Origin: Lachnospiraceae bacterium
Lineage (GTDB): Bacteria > Bacillota > Clostridia > Lachnospirales > Lachnospiraceae
Direction of reading: 5' to 3'
Assembly: GCA_910574185.1 (NCBI GenBank)
Contig: CAJSZQ010000012.1
Location: 49,385 to 113,384, forward strand
Length of the DNA: 64,000 nt
Positions within the stretch are counted from its first letter, which is position 1, and the number at the start of each line of letters is the position of its first letter. The position numbers and the translations under genes were made by a program. Of this stretch, positions 43,927 to 53,325 are shown one piece after another. The notes under the pieces are model-generated. The model was not told the origin of the DNA. It saw only the letters and a list, made by a program, of their open reading frames with translations, and did no database searches.

Positions 43927-44880
43927 TTATTTCATTAAAGCCTTAAGTTTATAGACTTTAATTTCAGAAATTAACACAGATACCAGAAGCAGAAATCCCG
44001 TAATCCACTGCTGATAATCCGATGACACGCTCATAAGCGTCAGCCCGTTTCGTATAACGCCAAGAATCAGTACCGCCATCACTGTTCCTGCAATGCTGGC
44101 CTTCCCTCCCTTGATAGAAGTACCTCCCATTACCACCGCCGTAATTGCATCCAGTTCCATATTCATTCCGGCATTTGGTTCTGCTGAATTTAGCCTTGCC
44201 GTTATGATTACCGCCACTGCCGCTGCCGCCGCTCCTAACAGCGCATGAACTGTCACCCGGTAAAAACCTGCCCGGATTCCAGATTTGATAAGCGCTTCTC
44301 TGTTTCCTCCAAGAGAAAGCACGTAGCCGCCCCATTTCATATGAAACATCAACGGAATCGATATCAGTGTAAAAAGCGCCGCGGCCAAAACCGACAGTTG
44401 TATTTCGCCAATTCTCCCGATTCCCAGATAAATAAAGTTCTGCCCGAATTTTGTAATTGGTTTCCCATCTGTAATCATCAGGGAAATCCCTCTCAGCATA
44501 CCGCTGACCGCCAGCGTCAATATGAAAAAATTAATACCTGTATAATGAATCAAAAGTCCATTTACCGCGCCAAGCGCTATTCCCAATAGAATCCCAAACG
44601 CCACAGCTATCGGTACCGGTATCCCTCCGTGAAGCGCTAACGCCATCGTCACGCCACACAGCGACACAATAGCGCCCGCCGATAAATCCATAACGCCCGA
44701 TGCAATCACAAACGTCATGCCAATAGCCAGAATCAACCTGTAACTAACCGCTTCCAAAATATTTCTTATATTCTTCCAGGTCAAAAAATACTCGCTTCTT
44801 ATCGTCAGAAGTATACAGACAATCACCATAGCAGTGAAAAGGAATATCTGCTGCGAATATTTACCAAGCCATTTTTTCAT
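43927..44880 (-). CDS. Ribose-type ABC transporter permease
   Basis: 317 residues of the RbsC/BPD_transp_2 type: about nine hydrophobic segments, with GMTFVIASGVMDLSAGAIVSL and the EAA-like segment ITAVVMGGTSIKGGKASIAGTV. It overlaps the ATPase gene by 20 bases. One permease gene is enough for a homodimer in this family. Confidence 0.92.
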   Translation of the reverse strand: MKKWLGKYSQQIFLFTAMVIVCILLTIRSEYFLTWKNIRNILEAVSYRLILAIGMTFVIASGVMDLSAGAIVSLCGVTMALALHGGIPVPIAVAFGILLGIALGAVNGLLIHYTGINFFILTLAVSGMLRGISLMITDGKPITKFGQNFIYLGIGRIGEIQLSVLAAALFTLISIPLMFHMKWGGYVLSLGGNREALIKSGIRAGFYRVTVHALLGAAAAAVAVIITARLNSAEPNAGMNMELDAITAVVMGGTSIKGGKASIAGTVMAVLILGVIRNGLTLMSVSSDYQQWITGFLLLVSVLISEIKVYKLKALMK

Positions 44881-45634
44881 CGCTTAACTCCTCTTCTTTC
44901 TCCACAATCAGTTTGTGCAATTTCTGCGGAGAGCTGTCTTTGGTCAGAAACGAATCTACAAACCTTCCGTTATGTATCACACAGATTCTATCTGAGATAT
45001 CAAATACCTGAAAAAGATTATGACTAATTAGAATTATCGTCTTTCCCTCTTTTTTCAACTCCATAAACAATTTCATAATCCGGGCTGTTTCTTTCATCCC
45101 CATCGCTGAAGTAGGTTCGTCAAAAATGAAGATATCCCCTCCGGCATAGACGGCTCGCGCGATTGCCAGGGCCTGTCTCTGTCCCCCTGACATCTTCTCT
45201 ACCGGCTGCGTAATATCAGGGATTGAAATGTGTAAGCTTCTCAGCAGTTCTTCCGTCTTTCTGCGCATTTGCACATGATCAAGAAGTATTCCATACTTCA
45301 TAAGCTCCCGCCCTAAGAATATATTTCCTGCACAATCCTTACAGTTATCCAATGCCAAATCCTGATAAACCGCAGTCACTCCCTCCTTCATAGACTGTTT
45401 TACCGTAAGGGAGAAAAAACACTTTCCTTTTATCCAGATTTCCCCTGCATCCGGCTTAATACAGCCTGTCAGAATCTTAATCAACGTACTTTTCCCAGAA
45501 CCGTTATCTCCCACAATTGCAGTTACCTCTCCTGCATACGCCGAAAAATTCATGTCTTCCAGCGCCCGAACATAACCAAATGCTTTCTTAACATGCCTCA
45601 TCTCCACAATTGGTTTTTGCGTATCTGTACTCAA
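44861..45634 (-). CDS. ABC transporter ATPase, ribose type, single nucleotide-binding domain
   Basis: 257 residues with Walker A (GDNGSGKST), signature (KMSGGQRQAL) and Walker B (IFIFDEPTSAMG). RbsA-type ATPases normally have two fused domains of ~500 residues; here only one is present, as in FrcA-like transporters, so it should act as a homodimer. First gene of the operon. Confidence 0.9.
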   Translation of the reverse strand: MSTDTQKPIVEMRHVKKAFGYVRALEDMNFSAYAGEVTAIVGDNGSGKSTLIKILTGCIKPDAGEIWIKGKCFFSLTVKQSMKEGVTAVYQDLALDNCKDCAGNIFLGRELMKYGILLDHVQMRRKTEELLRSLHISIPDITQPVEKMSGGQRQALAIARAVYAGGDIFIFDEPTSAMGMKETARIMKLFMELKKEGKTIILISHNLFQVFDISDRICVIHNGRFVDSFLTKDSSPQKLHKLIVEKEEELSDEKMAW

Positions 45635-45808
45635 TCTTTCAATCCTCTGTATTCCATACTTTTCCTATCATTCAAATACAGTTATTTTAATACTTATCTG
45701 CATCTTTGTCGAATAGAGCATATCAATATATGACACCATTCATAGGTTTTATCTATATATCAGAAACGTTTAAAAACGTCTGATGATACGGACGCCAAAC
45801 AAGCAAAC

Positions 45809-45840
45809 AGCCGCCAGAACAATCCTCTGTTCTGACGGCT
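45809..45840 (-). terminator. Hairpin downstream of the hydrogenase gene
   Basis: AGCCGCCAGAACA (45809-45821) / TGTTCTGACGGCT (45828-45840) with one mismatch; a T-rich stretch follows on the minus strand. Confidence 0.7.
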
Positions 45841-45875
45841 GCTCATAATACTATTCGCCGCTTAAATCCGGTGTT

Positions 45876-47387
45876 TTATTTCAATTCAATCTCCTCTAGC
45901 TCCTTTGGCGGAATTGGCTTGGAAGATGCCTTGATAAAGTCTTTAATCTTCTTCTGTGCCTTCGGAATCGGTATATTGGTCCCCGCACCTGCTACACAGC
46001 CGCCCGGGCACCCCATACCCTCAATCAGACAGCCGTTCATCCGGCCTGACTTGGCAAGCATCAGCGTCTTTTTGCACTCTGCAAGACCCTCTGCGTGCTC
46101 AATATGAACCTCTACATCCGGATAGTATTCATTGATACACTTTTCAATAGCTTCCGCAACGCCTCCGGCAACCGCGTAGCCTCTTCCCGCACCGGTTGCA
46201 TCGTGGAAGGAGGATTCTGCCTCATACTCTTCCAGATTGATTTCCTTGGCGTCAAACATAGCCTGAAGCTCTTCATATGTAACCACAAAATCCACATCGC
46301 TTCTTACAGTTCTTCTCATAGCCTCCAGTTTCTTCGCCGCACATGGTCCGATAAATACCACTCTTGCATTAGGGTGCTCTTTCTTAATGGTACGCGCGGT
46401 AGCCACCATAGGAGTCAACTCCTGAGATACCTTATCTGCTAACGTCGGGAAGTAAATCTTCGCCAGCATCGCCCAAGACGGACAGCAGGATGTCAGAAGG
46501 AACGGAAGCTCTCCGGTCGTTACCTTCTCCACGTAATGATGCGCCTCTGCAATCGCTCCGATATCCGCCCCCAGCGCTACTTCATATACTTCGGAGAAGC
46601 CAAGCTCCTTTAAGGCCGCCTTTAAATTCCTCGGAGTAATGTTATCCCCAAACTGCCCCACATATGCCGGAGCCAACTCTGCAATAATCTCATCTCCTTC
46701 TGTCAGCGCTCTGGCAAGCTGGAATATCTGAGATTTATCCGAGATTGCCCCAAACGGACAATTTACCATACACATACCGCAGGATACGCATTTCTTATTA
46801 TCAATATAAGCCCTTCCCATATTGTCTGAAACAATCGCATTTACGCCGCAGGCCATCTGACAGGGACGTTCCTTTTTAGCAATTGCATCATAGGGGCATG
46901 CTGATTTACATTTCCCGCATTTGATACATTTTTCCTGATCGATATAAGATTTTCCCTTTACAAAAGAAATCGCGCCTTTCGGGCATATCTCCATACAAGG
47001 ATGAGCCAGACAGCCTTTACACATATCGCTGACCTCATAGCCCTTTTCCTCACACGCCTCACAGGCAGAAGGAATTACCTGCATCAACGGCGGCTCATAA
47101 TACTTTTCGGAAATATTACTTGCCTCCACTCCCGCTGTCAGATGCACATGTTTGTTCTCTGGTCGCAGGGAAAGCCCCATCGCCAAACGCAGACGCTCTC
47201 TGACAATTGATCTTGAACGGTAAACATTCTCCCTGTATCTGGGAGAATTCTCATTTACCAGCGTATATGGTATCTCCTCCATATCATTGTTGAGTGTTTC
47301 CGGCGAACCCTTGAACCCTAGTTTCGCCACCTCCCGGAACACTTTCCTTCTGATTCTCTTGACCTCTGTGTCCAAACCTCTGATCAT
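45876..47387 (-). CDS. Monomeric [FeFe]-hydrogenase (group B type)
   Basis: 503 residues. Four ferredoxin-type cysteine groups in the N-terminal ~200 residues (CKGCLAHPCMEICPKGA, CIKCGKCKSACPYDAI, CVSCGMCMVNCPFGAI), then the H-cluster domain with L1 TSCCPSW, L2 GPCAAKKLEA and L3 EGMGCPGGCVAGAG. The L1 motif TSCCP identifies the group B subtype rather than the bifurcating HydABC enzymes. Cytosolic electron disposal or sensing is likely. No maturase genes nearby. Start placed at the ATG after AAGGAGG. Confidence 0.92.
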   Translation of the reverse strand: MIRGLDTEVKRIRRKVFREVAKLGFKGSPETLNNDMEEIPYTLVNENSPRYRENVYRSRSIVRERLRLAMGLSLRPENKHVHLTAGVEASNISEKYYEPPLMQVIPSACEACEEKGYEVSDMCKGCLAHPCMEICPKGAISFVKGKSYIDQEKCIKCGKCKSACPYDAIAKKERPCQMACGVNAIVSDNMGRAYIDNKKCVSCGMCMVNCPFGAISDKSQIFQLARALTEGDEIIAELAPAYVGQFGDNITPRNLKAALKELGFSEVYEVALGADIGAIAEAHHYVEKVTTGELPFLLTSCCPSWAMLAKIYFPTLADKVSQELTPMVATARTIKKEHPNARVVFIGPCAAKKLEAMRRTVRSDVDFVVTYEELQAMFDAKEINLEEYEAESSFHDATGAGRGYAVAGGVAEAIEKCINEYYPDVEVHIEHAEGLAECKKTLMLAKSGRMNGCLIEGMGCPGGCVAGAGTNIPIPKAQKKIKDFIKASSKPIPPKELEEIELK

Positions 47388-47535
47388 CTTCCGCTCCTCC
47401 TTCATGTAAAAAAATTTACCTAGATATATGCACTCTTATTCCGAGGACATATTTGTTTATTCATTAACTCTGTCTGTTACCGCTCATTTTTTCACAATAA
47501 CTTTCGCTTTCTGTCATTTCAAAAAATACCGGCAA

Positions 47536-49926
47536 TTATTCCCGGCCAAATACCTTCTGCGCATAGTAGACCGACTGCATTGCGTCCTTCCCATAGAAAT
47601 CCGCCCCAATCATATCCGCATATTCCTGATTCAGAACCGCGCCGCCTACCATGACCTTACAGTCTGCCTTTTTCTCTCTGAGCAGCGCTATCGTCTCTTC
47701 CATGCTAACCACCGTCGTAGTCATCAGGGCGCTCAAACCCACCAGCTTCACATCTTCCTCCAAAGCCTTCTGAACAATCTGTTCCGGCGCTACGTCCTTT
47801 CCTAAGTCAATCACGCCAAAACCATAATTCTCAAGCAATACTTTCACGATATTTTTCCCGATATCGTGTATATCGCCTTTGACTGTAGCCAGAATAATCC
47901 GCTCCTGATTCTCCTCTAGACTGTCCTCCCCTGCAAACCGTTCCTTAATCACTGCGAAAGCGTTCTTTGCCGCGTCTGCGCTCATAAGAAGCTGCGGCAG
48001 AAATACCGTTCCCAGCTCAAAACCCTTTCCTACCCGGTCCAGAGCAGGAACTAATTCCTGATTAATGATATCCAATGGCTCCATCTCACCTATAAGCCGC
48101 GTCGTAATCAGATGCGCCTCTTCTTTCAGGCCCCTTTCAATCGCCGCCGACAGCGTCATGTCGGAATCTTTTGCTCCTGTCTTCACCTCCGCCGTCCGGC
48201 TGCCATAACGCTCAATATAATGCGCAAAATTCTCGTCATATCCCATCAGCGCACAAAAGGAATCATACGCGCGCATCATATCCTCAGAGGAAGGATTTAC
48301 AATGCCTGCGCTTAAGCCATTCTGCATAGCCATGGTATAAAAGTTAGAATTAATCGCAGGCCGAAACGGCAGGCCAAAGGAAATATTCGACACTCCCAGC
48401 ACCGTTCTGACACCGCACATTTCCCGGACCAGTTTCAATGCCTCTAAAGTTGTCTTAGCTCCATTTGCGTCGGAACTGACGGTCATCGCAAGCACGTCGA
48501 TAACAATATCCTTCTTATCAATTCCATACTTAGAAGCTTCCGCAATAATCTTCCTGGCAATCCGAAGCCTCCCTGCAGCAGTATCCGGAATTCCATCCTC
48601 ATCAATGGTAAGCCCTACCGCCACGCCGCCATATTTCTGAATCAGAGGAAATACCTGGTTCATAGATTCCTGCTTTCCATTGACCGAATTAATCATTGGT
48701 TTCCCGTTGTAAATACGCATAGCCGCTTCCATGGCTTCCCCATTCACCGTATCAATCTGCAGCGGAAGACTGGTAATACTCTGAAGCTCCTTTACCACCT
48801 CCGTCATCACAGCCGTCTCGTCAATATCCGGCAGTCCCACATTCACATCCAGTATATGGGCTCCATAATCCTGCTGGGCAACGGCTTCTTTTAATATGTA
48901 ATCCAAATCATGGTCTTTTAATGCCTGCTTTAACTTCTTCTTTCCCGTCGGGTTAATCCGCTCGCCGATAATCACCGGCTTATCGCCGATTTCCACCGCT
49001 TTGCCATAGGAAGATACGATAGTTGCGTTCTTCTTCACCGGAGGACTTACTTTCATTCCCCGGCAGGCAGACGTCATAGCCCGGATATGCTCCGGCGTAG
49101 TCCCGCAACATCCTCCAATCACACAGGCTCCCAGCTCCACGAGCTTTTGCATCGTCTCTGCAAACCTCTCCGGCTCCACGTCATAATAGGTGATTCCGTC
49201 CTTCTGTTTCGGAAGGCCGGCGTTCGGCTTTACAATAATCGGAAGGGAAGTATACTTCCTAACCTCCTTCAAAATCGGAATCATCTGTTCCGGTCCTAAG
49301 CCGCAGTTCATTCCCAGAGCATCCACCCGAAGCCCTTCTAACAGAGCAACCACTCCCGGCACATCCCCGCCGGTAAGAAGCTTGCCCTTCTCGTCAAAAA
49401 TCATGGTCACAAATACCGGAAGCTTTGTATTTTCTTTTGCCGCCAGCACCGCTGCTTTCACCTCATAGGTGTCGCTCATGGTCTCAATGTGAATAAGGTC
49501 CGCCCCAGCCTCTTCCCCATAACGCATCGTCTCTGCAAAAGCAGCGTAAGCATCCTCAAAGGATAGATCTCCCATGGGCTTTAAGAGTTTGCCCGTAGGC
49601 CCCACATCCAGAGCCACATACACCTCTCTTCCGTCGTGTACGCCAAAGTTCGCCCCCTCCTTGGCGCTGACGACGGCTGCCGTCACAATATCCTCCAACT
49701 CATATTCATCGCTGTGAAATTTCAATGCATTCGCTCCGAAAGTATTGGCAAGCACCATATCGCTGCCCGCCTCAAAATACTGTCTGTGAATGTCAAATAC
49801 TTCTTCCGTATGTTCAATATTCCAGACCTCCGGAAGCTCCCCAGGTTTTAGTCCCCTCTCCTGAAGAAGGGTTCCCATGCCGCCGTCAAAAAAAAGAAGC
49901 TCTTTTCCCAGTCTATCTGTTATCAT
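47536..49926 (-). CDS. metH: Cobalamin-dependent methionine synthase (without activation domain)
   Basis: 796 residues in three parts: homocysteine methyltransferase barrel (~1-295, ending in the zinc ligands GGCCGTTPEHI), pterin-binding barrel (~310-580, GERINPTGKKKLKQAL) and a B12-binding module (~585-796) with the base-off motif DIHDIGKNIVKVLL. Makes methionine from homocysteine and methyl-tetrahydrofolate. The reactivation domain of canonical MetH (1200 residues) is missing and is supplied by the adjoining gene, as in other Clostridia. Confidence 0.95.
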   Translation of the reverse strand: MITDRLGKELLFFDGGMGTLLQERGLKPGELPEVWNIEHTEEVFDIHRQYFEAGSDMVLANTFGANALKFHSDEYELEDIVTAAVVSAKEGANFGVHDGREVYVALDVGPTGKLLKPMGDLSFEDAYAAFAETMRYGEEAGADLIHIETMSDTYEVKAAVLAAKENTKLPVFVTMIFDEKGKLLTGGDVPGVVALLEGLRVDALGMNCGLGPEQMIPILKEVRKYTSLPIIVKPNAGLPKQKDGITYYDVEPERFAETMQKLVELGACVIGGCCGTTPEHIRAMTSACRGMKVSPPVKKNATIVSSYGKAVEIGDKPVIIGERINPTGKKKLKQALKDHDLDYILKEAVAQQDYGAHILDVNVGLPDIDETAVMTEVVKELQSITSLPLQIDTVNGEAMEAAMRIYNGKPMINSVNGKQESMNQVFPLIQKYGGVAVGLTIDEDGIPDTAAGRLRIARKIIAEASKYGIDKKDIVIDVLAMTVSSDANGAKTTLEALKLVREMCGVRTVLGVSNISFGLPFRPAINSNFYTMAMQNGLSAGIVNPSSEDMMRAYDSFCALMGYDENFAHYIERYGSRTAEVKTGAKDSDMTLSAAIERGLKEEAHLITTRLIGEMEPLDIINQELVPALDRVGKGFELGTVFLPQLLMSADAAKNAFAVIKERFAGEDSLEENQERIILATVKGDIHDIGKNIVKVLLENYGFGVIDLGKDVAPEQIVQKALEEDVKLVGLSALMTTTVVSMEETIALLREKKADCKVMVGGAVLNQEYADMIGADFYGKDAMQSVYYAQKVFGRE

Positions 49927-50583
49927 CTAAGTATTCCTCCGATATATGCAGTCTTTCTTATCACAGGCCTCACAGCCCTCCAGGGGACACCTCTCCTTCT
50001 TTCTGCTGATACCGATTACCGCGGTTACCGACTTGGTAGGCGTCAGCATATAACTGTCAGTCATTGCAAGTCCAATACGTTTATCCGCATCCAACATCCG
50101 CAGAATCATATCCTGATGCCGGATATCGAAATCTCCGTAACCAGGACTGAACCTTGGCCGCAGATACTCCCCCCTGGACTCAAATTCCCCGCGCAGTTTG
50201 TCCTGACACTGATTTAGATAATCTTCTAACATCGCCGCTGCCGCCGCCTGCAGTACCACCACTCTGGACATATCCGTAAGCGAATACCTCTTTAACAGCC
50301 TGTCAACCTCAATCCCAAGCGTGGCTCCTAAAAGAATCGCCTCCTTACAGTCCTTAAGGTTCCTGGACAGATTCCTGCTTGCAATATCCATCTTCCCAAT
50401 CGTAAGACGTCCCGCTCCCCAGGTCACGCCAAAAATGCGATAGATGATTCGCCTTTTTGCAGCCTCTTCCAATTCTGTGAATGAATCCTCGATCAAAGCA
50501 AGCGTCTGTTCATCTACCGCATGACCTCCATATCCCAGGTAACGGATCGCCTCTCTTATCCTAGCGTCCATGAAGGCTCCCAT
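49927..50583 (-). CDS. Methionine synthase activation-domain protein
   Basis: 218 residues of the vitamin B12-dependent methionine synthase activation family, the separated reactivation module of MetH. Recognisable: DARIREAIRYLGYGGHAVDE and ESRGEYLRPRFSPGYGDF, the S-adenosylmethionine-binding segment. Its end abuts the metH start (one base apart), so they are translationally coupled. Start at ATG 50583, overlapping the glgA stop; an in-frame ATG at 50571 follows GGGAG and may be the real start. Confidence 0.9.
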   Translation of the reverse strand: MGAFMDARIREAIRYLGYGGHAVDEQTLALIEDSFTELEEAAKRRIIYRIFGVTWGAGRLTIGKMDIASRNLSRNLKDCKEAILLGATLGIEVDRLLKRYSLTDMSRVVVLQAAAAAMLEDYLNQCQDKLRGEFESRGEYLRPRFSPGYGDFDIRHQDMILRMLDADKRIGLAMTDSYMLTPTKSVTAVIGISRKKERCPLEGCEACDKKDCIYRRNT

Positions 50584-52025
50584 TATCCCAGAAGGCTGTC
50601 GTACAATTCCTCATACTGTCTTGCAGAATGATTCCATGAGAAGTCTTTCGCCATCGCCCTCTCAACCATCTTATTCCAGTCTCTCTTCTTATCGTAATAA
50701 ATCTGCTCTGCATAACGAATTGTATTCAGCATCTCGTGAGCGTTGTAATTCGTAAAGCTAAAGCCTGTTCCTGTCTTCTCATACTCATTATACGGCTCTA
50801 CGGTATCCTTCAATCCTCCGGTCTCACGAACAATCGGAAGCGTACCATAGCGAAGACTCATAAGCTGGCTCAGTCCGCATGGCTCAAACAGAGACGGCAT
50901 CAGGAACGCGTCGCAGCTTGCATAAATCTTATGCGACATCGGATCGGAATAGTAAATATTCGCCGACACCTTATCCGGATATTTCCATGCAAAATGACGG
51001 AACATATTCTCATACTGCTCTGCACCGGTACCCAACGCCACGATCTGAACTTCATCCTGGCACAGTTCATCCATAATATATGCAATCAAATCAAAGCCCT
51101 TCTGGTCTGTCAGACGCGATACAATACCAATCATCATTCTCTTCGGATCTTCAGCAAGCCCTAACTCTCTCTGCAGCGCTACTTTATTCTTTATCTTCTC
51201 TTTTCTAAAATTCTTAATTGAGAAATTCTTCTCTATCCGCGTATCTGTTTCCGGGTCCCAATCCGTATAATCCAGACCGTTCACAATACCTGACAGACAA
51301 TTAGAGCGCGCATTCATCAATCCGTCTAATTTCTCGCCGTAAAACGGCGTCTTAATCTCTTCCGCATATGTATTACTTACCGTAGTCACACGGTCTGCAT
51401 AAACAATGCCGCCCTTTAGATAGTTGGCGTCCTTATATGCCTCAAGCTTGTCCGGCACGAAATAATACTCCGGAAGCCCCGTCATATCCTTAATCCTCTT
51501 CGTATCCCACGTTCCCTGAAACTTTAAGTTATGAATGGTCATAACCGTCTTAATTCCCCGGAAAAATTCATTGCCGTAACGGAAATTATCCAGATATACC
51601 GGCACCAGCCCAGTCTGCCAGTCATGACAGTGAATAATATCCGGCCGATAGTCAATCAGCGGAAGCGTGCTGAGCACCGCCTTTGAGAAAAATGCGAACT
51701 TCTCAACATCCCCAAAAATCTCTCCGTATGGTGCAAATCCATGAAAGTATCCTTCATTATCTATAAAATAGAACGTAACTCCTTCGTGTTCTAGCTTCAG
51801 AACTCCTACGTACTCTGATCTCCAATTCCAATCCATGTAAAAATGTGTTACATATTCCAGTTTGCTGCGCCATTCCTCCTTAATACACATGTACTTCGGA
51901 AGCATTACGCGAACTTCATAGTTTTCCTTATCGAAATACTTCGGCAGTGAACCTGCTACATCTGCAAGACCGCCGGTCTTAATAAACGGTACCGCCTCTG
52001 AAGTTGCAAAAAGTATCTTTTTCAT
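50583..52025 (-). CDS. glgA: Glycogen synthase (ADP-glucose type)
   Basis: 480 residues, GT5 family. The N-terminal ADP-glucose-binding motif KTGGLADV is at residues 15-22, and the C-terminal domain contains GLSQLMSLRYGTLPIVRETGGL. Extends alpha-1,4-glucan. No other glg gene is present in the window. ATG 52025 is preceded by GGAGGAAAG; a start at 52052 is less supported. Confidence 0.95.
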   Translation of the reverse strand: MKKILFATSEAVPFIKTGGLADVAGSLPKYFDKENYEVRVMLPKYMCIKEEWRSKLEYVTHFYMDWNWRSEYVGVLKLEHEGVTFYFIDNEGYFHGFAPYGEIFGDVEKFAFFSKAVLSTLPLIDYRPDIIHCHDWQTGLVPVYLDNFRYGNEFFRGIKTVMTIHNLKFQGTWDTKRIKDMTGLPEYYFVPDKLEAYKDANYLKGGIVYADRVTTVSNTYAEEIKTPFYGEKLDGLMNARSNCLSGIVNGLDYTDWDPETDTRIEKNFSIKNFRKEKIKNKVALQRELGLAEDPKRMMIGIVSRLTDQKGFDLIAYIMDELCQDEVQIVALGTGAEQYENMFRHFAWKYPDKVSANIYYSDPMSHKIYASCDAFLMPSLFEPCGLSQLMSLRYGTLPIVRETGGLKDTVEPYNEYEKTGTGFSFTNYNAHEMLNTIRYAEQIYYDKKRDWNKMVERAMAKDFSWNHSARQYEELYDSLLG

Positions 52026-52154
52026 CTTTCTTTCCTCCATTTGAATAGTCATTCCTTCATTCTCTGTTATTGTACCGTATTTTCATCAAAAAATAAAGCT
52101 TTATCCTGTTTTTCAAAATAATATTTTAACAATTTACCTTATTTCTGGTCCAGT

Positions 52155-52946
52155 CTACCTGTTTTTATATTCCAGCCGCAGAGTATCGGCAATCAATGCA
52201 ATAAACTCGGAATTTGTCGGCTTCCCTTTTCCGTTGCTCACCGTATACCCGAACAGATCATCCAGCGTATCTAATTTCCCTCTGCTCCATGCCACCTCAA
52301 TGGCATGACGGATGGCACGTTCCACCCTGCTGGCCGTAGTCTGATGCTTCTTTGCAACGGTTGGATACAGAACCTTTGTCACCGCATTCAGCACATCCAT
52401 ATCCTCTACCGCCATAATAATCGCGTCCCTCAGGTAATGATATCCCTTGATATGGGCCGGAATCCCAATCTCATGAATCATATCCGTCACCCGGTTCTCC
52501 AAACTCATTTCCTCCTGCTTTTCCAGGCTTTCTCCATGCTCGGCTTTGGAATATGCACTTATAGATTTCTTCCTGACGGTACTCTTAATATAATTTAGAA
52601 TCACTTCATTCTTAAAGGGCTTCATCACATAGTAATGCGCTCCCTTGCTGAATGCATCCTCTGTGATTCTGTCTTGTCCTACCGCCGTAACTACAATAAA
52701 ATTCGGATGCTTATTCAGCTTTTTATCTTTGTTAATCTGATCCATCACGCTTAACCCGTCCATCTTTGGCATAATCAGATCCAATAAGACAACATCCGGC
52801 TCCTTTTCCCGGATAATCGAGCACATATCTTCTCCGTTATTCGCTTTTCCTACCAGACGGAGTTCCTTGTCGCCGCTAATAATGTCGCCAAGCAGTTCCA
52901 CAATTCTCTCATTGTCATCGGCTATCGCCACGCTGATTACTCCCAT
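52155..52946 (-). CDS. spo0A: Sporulation master regulator Spo0A
   Basis: 263 residues: receiver domain with phosphoacceptor Asp in [10 protein letters not shown] (~residue 56) and a C-terminal DNA-binding domain with the recognition helix [20 protein letters not shown]. Controls entry into sporulation. Its presence places the host among spore-forming Firmicutes. It lies next to glgA but is separately promoted. Confidence 0.98.
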   Translation of the reverse strand: MGVISVAIADDNERIVELLGDIISGDKELRLVGKANNGEDMCSIIREKEPDVVLLDLIMPKMDGLSVMDQINKDKKLNKHPNFIVVTAVGQDRITEDAFSKGAHYYVMKPFKNEVILNYIKSTVRKKSISAYSKAEHGESLEKQEEMSLENRVTDMIHEIGIPAHIKGYHYLRDAIIMAVEDMDVLNAVTKVLYPTVAKKHQTTASRVERAIRHAIEVAWSRGKLDTLDDLFGYTVSNGKGKPTNSEFIALIADTLRLEYKNR

Positions 52947-53266
52947 TCTTCAAATCCTCCTATTCTTTACTGAAAGTTTGCAAAATCAATTATAATTTTC
53001 CCTAAATTTTTCTTCAAGAAATAAACGTCGTAAAAACCGTCCACTTTTCGACCAGATTTTAAAATTCCACCATGTTCAGACATTTTTTGCAATTTTATGT
53101 AAAAATAACAGAATATATGAGATTACCATAGTCACACAATATGTCAATTCCTGTAAATTTATGTCAAAAATTTCTTAGGCTCATCATATAAATCCAGTGT
53201 ACTGTCTGTATTATGCTTGGCGAAACTCTGCACCAGGAGAATTATTATATTGGGAAGAATTGAAAA
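52947..53266. other. Upstream region of spo0A, no gene seen
   Basis: About 320 bases, AT-rich, without a significant coding frame. TTCGACC at 53047-53053 differs at one base from the reversed Spo0A box TTCGACA, which may indicate autoregulation; too weak to assert. Confidence 0.35.
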
Positions 53267-53302
53267 AATAGAATGAAGCAGCCTTCACCGCCTCATTCTA
53301 TT
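53267..53302 (-). terminator. Intrinsic terminator after the alcohol dehydrogenase gene
   Basis: AATAGAATGA (53267-53276) / TCATTCTATT (53293-53302), perfect 10-base stem; followed on the minus strand by a run of T. Confidence 0.9.
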
Positions 53303-53325
53303 CTGATTATCTTCTGCTATGTATT

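Noticed and set aside
53047..53053. Spo0A box upstream of spo0A
   Set aside because: One mismatch in a seven-base motif occurs often by chance in AT-rich sequence.
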